A stretch of DNA of 64,000 nucleotides from Turritopsis dohrnii. Lineage: Eukaryota > Cnidaria > Hydrozoa > Anthoathecata > Oceaniidae. The notes beneath the pieces were generated by a model, which was not told where the DNA came from, did no database searches, and saw nothing but the letters and a program-made list of their open reading frames with translations. The stretch is from NCBI GenBank assembly GCA_027922465.2, contig BQMF02000098.1:930001-994000 (forward strand), read 5' to 3'. Numbering within the stretch: position 1 is the first letter of the stretch; the number at the start of each line of letters is the position of its first letter. This document shows, in pieces, positions 57,582-64,000 of the stretch. Position numbers and translations under genes: made by a program.

Positions 57582-58560
57582 CTCTGCTTCGGTGAGAGGG
57601 GCTTCCTCGAAAAAACGTGTTAGGATAAGATGTCTTTCCTCTCTGTTCGTGCTTCAACATATCAGCATGCTTCTGCGTCACTTTCATTGTGGCATACCAA
57701 TCCTGTTGAAACTTTTGGCCAAAGAGTTCTTTTTGCTCGGTCTGGAAAAGATCTGCTTTACTTTTCAGCATATTCTTGGCGTCAGATTCTTTTTTGATAG
57801 CTGACAAGGCATTTAATCGGCGTTGATACATGACAGAATTAAACGATTGACCAGTGAGAGTTACCATCATTTCTACTTCTTGAAGAAGATCCTCAATAGA
57901 TAACTCCAAAGTTTCTTCCGACGACTGCAATGAATTTTGTAAAGTATGCCAGATGGAGCTCAATGGCCCCATAATGTGCATGATTTTTTTCTGAATGTTA
58001 GTTAGAATTTTGTCCATTTGCACTTCTGAATGTTTCTTATTTTGATACATCAGATTTTTAATAAATTCGTCTAACGTGGCTGGTTTTAACATGTTAGTGG
58101 GTACTGGCCTTTTATTAAGGATACTTTCCTTTAAGGTTTGCTCAGGATAGTATGTGTTGAATTGCTCTATGGCATGATTTAGCATTTCTTGTGGTAGATC
58201 CCAATCGTATACAGTATCTGTGGATACAGGCTTGAAGAACTTTTTAGCTGGTTGTATCTCAATTTGATCAACCTCCTCAGTAGCTTTTCTTTTGTTTGAG
58301 GGAGTAGTCTCAATGACATTATTGGTTGAATTCTCCTCATCAGACATTTTTCTAGATAAGGAAAAATAGTTTGTACTAGTTTTTCTTCTTAGAGGAACAG
58401 TTATTTTCTTTTTCCTCTTGACAGTACTACTGGTTATAGTTTCTCTGGCGTTAATTTCAGTCCCAGAAGAAAACATACTTCTTGCACTGGCGTAATGTTT
58501 TTCAGTCCCAGTGTCAAGAAGAGCAAAATTATGGGATTCGTTGCTGGCCATCAGTGACAT
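57500..58560 (-). CDS. DIRS gag-like protein
   Basis: The frame from ATG 58560 encodes about 350 residues upstream of the RT start. It has a basic patch (SSTVKRKKKITVPLRRK), an acidic/Asn leader (MSDEENSTNNVIE), a hydrophobic-helical core (LKPATLDEFIKNLMYQNKKH, KKIMHIMGPLSSIWHTLQNS, LQEVEMMVTLTGQSFNSVMY) and an Arg/Gly-rich end (RSRGGGGRRTLHVRRGS), as expected for a nucleic-acid-binding capsid-like protein. A second in-frame ATG (KMSDEEN, about 58348) could be the real start. The frame stays open to 55978 across the RT region, so the real end of the protein is uncertain; I place it near 57500. Confidence 0.65.
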
Positions 58561-58734
58561 ACAGCGTAAGCTCTCCTTCCGTAATACAGCAAGGAGACAA
58601 TTATAGAGTCGTATTTATTCGTAATCGAAAGCAATTAGAAAACAAATACTTAAAATTGTTGAGATATTTGTGGATTAAATTCGTAAGAAAATTGTTTGTT
58701 TACCTTTCTGCGTCCGCTCTGTTTGATCGAAAAG

Positions 58735-58817
58735 GGTTGAAAGAGGTGGTCCGCAGGGCCGCTCTGCGTCCTATGCACTAGGGTTGACGTCATCCTTATA
58801 TCGTCGGAGATTTTATG
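58735..58817. repeat. DIRS right inverted terminal repeat
   Basis: AGGTGGTCCGCAGGGCCGC, GCACTAGGGTTGACGTCATC and CTTATATCGTCGGAGATTTT form the inverse of 54455-54537 with few changes. Confidence 0.85.
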
Positions 58818-59050
58818 AAATAAAATTAACAGCTTCACTGGAAAAGAAAGGCATGTCTTCATCACGAAAAAGCACACGTTGCGGAGACTACGATCAGTTA
58901 GATAAAGCTGTTTTTAAATGGTTTGTGGGTATGAGGAGTCAACAAGTTCCAATTGATGGCACCATTCTTAAAGAAAAAGCCTTGGAATTTGCAAAGAAAT
59001 TAAAGATTGAGGGGTTTAACAAGTCAAGTCAAACAAAGTTGTATGACTGA
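58818..59050 (+). pseudogene. Tigger/pogo transposase, CENP-B HTH (3' part)
   Basis: Continuing the frame of 53942 after the DIRS insert, the peptide reads LTASLEKKGMSSSRKSTRCG, then DQLDKAVFKWFVGMRSQQVP and DGTILKEKALEFAKKLKIEG, a clear CENP-B-type second helix-turn-helix. The frame ends in TGA at 59048-59050 after KSSQTKLYD, where the W-rich end of this domain should be. The DDE catalytic domain is absent up to the right terminal repeat at 59252. The element was deleted here. Confidence 0.85.
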
Positions 59051-59251
59051 TTTTTTTCGTAAGAAATGATAAGTAAGAAAATTGCTCCAAATTCCTCTGT
59101 GTCATTTTCATTTTCTTCTTGATTTAACCTAACACCTTGTCTACCCAGTACACCCTGCGATTTTTGCACTTTCGATAATACATGGAGACAGCGAAAAATA
59201 CCCGGAGGGAGTCAAAAACGCCGGAACTGGAGATACCGACTATATTACCTA

Positions 59252-59331
59252 ACATCTCGAAAACTCGAACTCTCGATAGGTCGAACTTCTTTCAAGGTCC
59301 CGTGAGAGTTCGAGTTGTCGAGAGTCGACTG
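59252..59331. repeat. pogo-like right terminal repeat
   Basis: CTCGAAAACTCGAACTCTCG, ATAGGTCGAACTT, CAAGGTCCC and GTTCGAGTTGTCGAGAGTCG, then ACTG before TA. It matches the left repeat at 47120-47290 in inverse orientation. Confidence 0.8.
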
Positions 59332-60208
59332 TAAATCGAATCTCTAAATGCTTCACACGCACCTTACCGTCCGTCAAATCTATTTCTTTTTGATTTGAGA
59401 AGTTCTGTCCTATTACCTGGGTACGAGGTTACCTGTTTTGGCGAAGAAGTATATCGAAGATAAGAAACCCTGTGTATGAGGTTGGAAAGCCACAGCAATA
59501 TATCTATTGTCAGTGTTTCTCAATTGTTCTTGCTGAGGGGTTTCCATGGCAATCTATTTTGCTTGAATGAATATTTTTCGTAATTTGTTTTCGTCGTATC
59601 CATTCTCTACGAAATATTTGATCAGCAACACAACTTCCTCTTCTGGTTAGTATTCTTTTCGTAGACTGACCCTGCACGATGACCTGCTGACCCTGCACGA
59701 TGACCTGCACGATGTAGAAATCCAGTAAATACACCTCTCAGCATTTTCTGTCTCATGTCCTGTCGGGTTTTTTTCGGCGGACTTGAAACACGTACTTTCC
59801 ATTTTCGTACAGATATGTCACTAAACGAATTTCAGTTCTTCTCGATCTTCGTTAAAAACAGAAGAGATGTACATATTGAAAAATTAATCTCCCTGTGAAA
59901 ACCGTTCAGATACAAATATGATAGTTTCTCCATTTGAACACCGAACAAAATTTTCTGAGGTTTTCCACAAATTAAAAACATACAGTCAAATTCCGCTATC
60001 TCCCGAACTCTCAAACCATTGATCCGGGTAATGAGTTCGAGATGTTTGTTATTTTTTTTATTTTTTTTATTTATACTTTATTTTCTGTTGGATTCGTAAA
60101 TTACATAGTTACAAATAACTAATTCATTCCAACAAATAAAACGCAAAATAAAAACAATGCAAAAGAAAACAAATTAAAAACACACTTGGAACAAACTTTG
60201 CAGCGACA
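59332..60208. other. Gene-poor stretch with a partial MITE end
   Basis: A CTGGGTACGAGGTTACCTG block (about 59423) belongs to the CAACCTCGAACCCAGGGT repeat group in reverse. GACCTGCTGACCCTGCACGAT is a short duplication near 59666-59710. CAGTCAAATTCCGCTATCTC at about 59991 resembles one end of a pogo-type MITE. No gene. Confidence 0.4.
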
Positions 60209-60407
60209 ACAGAACTTTTCATGAATTACGTCATTACAAGCCTCGCCTCGTTTTCAAGTTTAAGAATAATTGCGTGCTTAACCTTACTAAAAGAATTTCG
60301 TGATAGATTTTTCCCTAAGGTGTCGTTTCTCTTTATAAACGGCTCAAACGTCATTAATATTTAGTTTGAAAACGAGGCGTTGCTTGTAGTGACGTCATTC
60401 ATGAAAA
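60209..60407. mobile_element. MITE with CTTTTCATGAATTACGTCA ends
   Basis: The left arm TTTTCATGAATTACGTCATT with ACAAGCCTCGCCTCGTTTTC and the right arm GAAAACGAGGCGTTGCTTGT with AGTGACGTCATTCATGAAAA are inverted over about 45 bp. No ORF. Confidence 0.85.
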
Positions 60408-61341
60408 GGTCCATAGATATCAGCTAGCTGCAAATTTTGCTTAAACTCCTTGATTGACTCTGAGGCTTTGATTGACGCTGGAAGATGATTCCATGCCAAT
60501 ATTGCACGAAATTCAAAAGTGTTGACTTTCGCTTTGAAAATCGGAAGTTAGTTTTCACAAATTTGTTGGTAACTCATTGAAACATCATCTTGAAACGTTT
60601 TTTTTCTGATCTGTGTAGGAGAGTTTGAATTCATTTGAAACGACTCTCCTACTCATCGTTTCGATTAATGATTATGGTAAGTACTCAGCCCAGTCTCCGA
60701 ATGTAGAGCTTTTACTTGTGCTCCACTTTATAAGCTCTTCGATAGGAAGCCAACTAAGACTCGCAGCGTCAATTGGCAATATCGGTTTAAAACGTTCAGG
60801 AGTTTTTGAAGTCTTATGACGATGTGACTGGGTATGTTTTGGTAAACTACGTTCTCATAATCCAATCTAGAGAGAATCAGTGCTTCATCTATTTTTTTTT
60901 CAGACATGGAATTGAGTCAACCTCTTTACAAGTTTTAATGTTCTCCAGGTACTGTAGTAGGATTTGATCATTGATGTGTTCTTCAACCTCGAACCCAGGG
61001 CAACAGACCCTGGGTTCGAGGCTGATGTGTTCTTGTCATGTTAAGGTTTTCATCAAGTTTCATTCCGAGAATTTTCACTGATCTCACTAGCTGATGGTTT
61101 TGTTCGCTTAGTTGGCGTCGTTTAGTCATTTGGTCGAAAATAGGATTGCCTTGGTTTTGGTATTATTAAAAACGAGTGTTTTTGTATAAGACCACGTGTT
61201 ACTTTACATCCATATTCAGTCTCTTCAGCACACGTTTTGATTTTTTTTCACCTTACATGTTTTGAACAGTGTTGTGTCATCAGCGAATTGCATAATATTG
61301 CTTGATGTTGTTGTTGACATATCGCACACGTAAACATTTAC
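60408..61341. other. Gene-poor stretch; small hairpin
   Basis: At 60988-61022 the motif CAACCTCGAACCCAGGG is followed at once by its inverse (CCCTGGGTTCGAGGCTG), forming a near-perfect hairpin of the dispersed repeat. No supported gene. Confidence 0.45.
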
Positions 61342-61781
61342 CATATTCCCCCGCATACAAGCCGACCCTGTTTAAAAAAAGCCCATGGGCTTATACCCGG
61401 GTATAGGCCCACTGGGCCTTTATCCGGGAGACTTTTTCAATTAAGATTTTAGGGGTAAAAAGTAAAAAGAGATGCATTTATTCAACTTTTTCACTTTTAC
61501 AGGTATCTTTAATTACATGTTCCACTTTTTTTAGATAAGTTTCTTGTCCTTTAATGACATATCTACATGGTACCTCTAAAGCATTACTTCTTTTGTTTTG
61601 TCTTTTTCCACAGACAATAGCTCTCATTTGAAAAAAATGATTTGTCTCGTTCATTTACCCAACCTTATCATCGCTGTTTTGAGTATGAAAAAATATAGGC
61701 CCATGGGTTTTTATACGGGAGCGTTTTTCAAATTAAAAGTTCAAAAATCGGCAAAAGCTTATATGGCTTGCGGGGGAATAG
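61342..61781. mobile_element. MITE with ATTCCCCCGCA ends
   Basis: The left ATATTCCCCCGCATACAAGC and right ATGGCTTGCGGGGGAATA are inverted. Sub-terminal AGCCCATGGGCTTATACCCG and TATAGGCCCATGGGTTTTTA are also inverted. Core of about 350 bp, no ORF. Confidence 0.75.
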
Positions 61782-64000
61782 GGTAACATACAGAGCGTAG
61801 GATACGTCCATCAGCAACTATCAACAGCTCTGAGGTTTTGTCTTCCACTTGGACAAACTGGTACCTATCAACTCAGGTAATGCCCAACCAACTGTAGAAA
61901 TGAACTTGAGAAACAGATCATTCAACAGTTCATAATCTTCAAAGCTCTTTGAGAACTAAACTAAAAAAATTACAAGTTCATTTTTTTGCCCTATTTGAAA
62001 CAGCTTTAAAAATGATGAAAGTCAGTTTTTGAATTTTCAAAAAATCTTTTTATATATTTCCCCATAGGGCGAAATATATGTTAAAACCGGGATTTCCTTC
62101 TCCTCCTCTTCGTTCACTTTTATAGCCTCGGTTCAGTATTCAGTATTGGCCTAGCCAAGGTAGATAAGAATAGAGGCTAGTCTTCAGTGAAGTAGCGCCA
62201 TTTCTTTTCAGTCAAAGCAGTTGGGCAGTGGAAGATTTTAGCTTTGTATGCTAATATAACTTCTAAGATGATTCAAGAGATAAAACGTTAAATGATGGTA
62301 TTAAGTCGTTTTAGTTCAGTGTTTTCCTTAATGTTTTTTAAAAAATTTTGAATGAAAGTTTTTGAATAAACACAAGAAAAACAGAAAACAGCGATATCAA
62401 TGTCACAGACGTTTTGTTTTTGTTGTTGATAACAACGTTATGATGAATGGTGGTTACATGCTTGGAACAGTAGAGCATTGAATCTGTGATTTCAGTGCAA
62501 AGTTAAAAGATCATTATTAAAAGCCAGGCTGAAGATTTATTTTTATTTTGCATCCTGCTGATAAATGTAGTCCAACTGCTGGATGTACAGCCATATGAAG
62601 GAAACCCTTTTTATGTGGAGAACAACCAGTTATTTATTTCAAAGAGTACATAACAAAAACTGCCAATAAAAACGTGATATCGTATATGCAAAAAGATGTT
62701 CAGAAAACCAATTGTATACGTATAATATATATATTTTAATCAAAAGGATTAAGACACGTAAACAAACATGAAATAATCTGGTTGAATGTGCTTCCCTGGA
62801 TAGTCGTTTGATACAACAACATATGAATTCCATGATCACGTATGCTGTTTTGATACTGTCTCGCAAAAGTTAATACATCTGACAATTTTTATTACAAACA
62901 TCAACGAACATAAAATCAAAACACATTCCAACATAACAGTCTATAAATTAAATCAAGCCAAAACAATAACTTCTACTTCCAGCTATATAGTGATTTGGTT
63001 ATGGATGTATGTTTTCACTACTAAAATATTTTTATCAAATTAATATATGTGTGTAAACATGTTTTTTTGAATCAGAGCTGTTTATTCTAAAAACTTGAAT
63101 TCAATTTTATAAATTGTCATTCTAACTCTTCGTTCCTAATTTTACACATAATATGTTTTAAGCCTGATTTCCACTCAGGAAAATTTCTCAATCACTTTTA
63201 ACACATTGGCAAAAATTGTGAAACCTTATCATTTGATGTTCATTCATCTTCTTTTCATAAAGTTCGAAATAAGTTTTTTTGTGGTATTAAGTTCAATTCC
63301 ACCCTGATAAGTATGGACAGCATTTTTATATGAGTATCAAGTTGATGGTAGCTTTACCATTGTAGCTGTACCATTTATCTTATGGTTATCTGTGTACACA
63401 CGATAATTGATAAAATTTTTGCAACTTTGGGGAAATATATAGTCGCATTTTTGCGAATCTTGTTTCGTTCTTGAGATATTGCCGTTTAAAGTTTTTTCCC
63501 GAAACATGATCTCCATGGCAACGTGACATCACAACGTTCAAAAAGATATTGCTGACATATAAATATGTGAATAACTCAGAATGTTTTAATGATTTATTGT
63601 TAGAACATTGCATGTAGAGTGGTAAATAACTGCAGTTGTGAAAACAGCAAAGAAATTTATTGCCACTGTTACCCTGACTCAGTTCCGGCTCTCTGTCAAT
63701 TTTTGCTGACAAAGCTTTAATAACATCATCCAAAACTATTACTATGATGAATTTCACTTTAACTTATGCCCAGTGAAAACTGTCCCATTTTCTAAAATTT
63801 CGTTTCCCTTACCTGAGTAGATCTCCATTTGTAGCTTTGTCAGCAAAAAACAGAAAAGGCCTGGAAACAAGCCAGGGTAACTATGGCAACAATTATTTTT
63901 AGTGACTTGATACCTGTACGGGTTTGTCCCTATACATACAAAATTTAAGCAGTGCATCACTTATATTTCTTGAGTTATTTACATATTTGTATGTCAGCAA
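61782..64000. other. Gene-poor stretch to the window end
   Basis: No exon with splice signals, RNA gene or clear repeat. Minus-strand frames at 63386-63757 and 63754-63960 overlap and show no recognisable domain. Confidence 0.4.

Larger units (their letters stand above)
54101..58817 (-). mobile_element. DIRS-type tyrosine-recombinase retroelement
   Basis: Minus-strand order: gag-like frame (58560), reverse transcriptase/RNase H (57581), overlapping tyrosine recombinase (ends 54549). The right terminal repeat (about 58735-58817) is inverted relative to 54455-54537. The element split the pogo-like transposase at the end of its first helix-turn-helix: the transposase reading frame stops at about 54100 and picks up at 58818. 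No target duplication is seen, as expected. All domains are visible; the only obvious lesion is a homopolymer at 56078-56110. Confidence 0.85.
47120..59331 (+). mobile_element. pogo/Tigger-like element, outer shell of a nested stack
   Basis: The left end CAGTTGACTCTCGATAACTC at 47120 and right end GAGAGTCGACTG ending at 59331 are inverted and flanked by TA (47118-47119, 59332-59333), the target duplication of Tc1/mariner and pogo elements. Both ends repeat TCGATAGGTCGAAC and AAGGTCCC. Its transposase N-terminus starts at 53942 and resumes at about 58818, interrupted by a DIRS-type element; two further transposons sit between the left repeat and the ATG. Without inserts only about 1 kb is left, and the DDE catalytic core is missing, so it was already internally deleted and non-autonomous. 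Confidence 0.8.

Noticed and set aside
63386..63960. Overlapping minus-strand ORFs of 123 and 68 codons
   Set aside because: No domain, no splice evidence and ordinary base composition.

Overview
This window is AT-rich, intron-bearing metazoan nuclear DNA. A Gemin3-type DEAD-box helicase gene with 11 coding exons, GT-AG introns and a dense load of DNA transposons, MITEs and a DIRS-type retroelement all fit an animal genome. The domain mixtures and the transposon repertoire (Ginger-like integrase with Ulp1, PIF/Harbinger, pogo/Tigger, DIRS) suggest an early-branching animal such as a cnidarian or sponge. That placement is inference; nothing here fixes the phylum.

Layout. 1-11.4 kb is gene-poor: a few orphan exon candidates, a duplicated block around 4.4-5.0 kb, MITEs and short tandem repeats. 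11.45-12.9 kb (minus strand) is a broken Ginger/Gypsy-integrase-like element whose 3' part encodes an F-box-like segment and an Ulp1-type cysteine protease. 12.96-19.90 kb (plus) is the DDX20/Gemin3 orthologue; the proposed exons sum to 2,496 nt (831 codons plus stop) and contain every DEAD-box motif. Its introns hold seven copies of one MITE family and a 34-bp minisatellite. 20-22.3 kb contains a Harbinger relic and satellite-like repeats. 22.57-23.37 kb (minus) is the 3' end of an ankyrin-repeat gene.

26.22-33.33 kb (minus) is the most unusual host gene: a multi-exon protein that appears to combine an unrecognised N-terminal domain, a death domain, an OTU-like module, an Ig-like domain and a superfamily-1 helicase/NTPase. 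Such a build would suit innate immune or cell-death signalling, but this is inference. One +1 frameshift lies in its long helicase exon. Two tandem tRNA-derived repeats sit in its large intron.

From 34 kb on, the window is mostly mobile DNA: a 2.75-kb inverted-repeat element rich in AAGACGTCTT palindromes (34.1-36.8 kb), a MITE (38.5-39.0 kb), a 3.0-kb hAT-like element (40.1-43.1 kb) with a nested MITE, and a nested transposon stack at 47.1-59.3 kb. In that stack a pogo/Tigger element (TA target duplication) was interrupted by a 2.4-kb TA-flanked element, by a PIF/Harbinger element (TAA duplication) that itself holds a foldback element with a perfect 9-bp target duplication, and by a DIRS-type tyrosine-recombinase retroelement. 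59.3-64 kb holds further MITEs and no gene that I can support.
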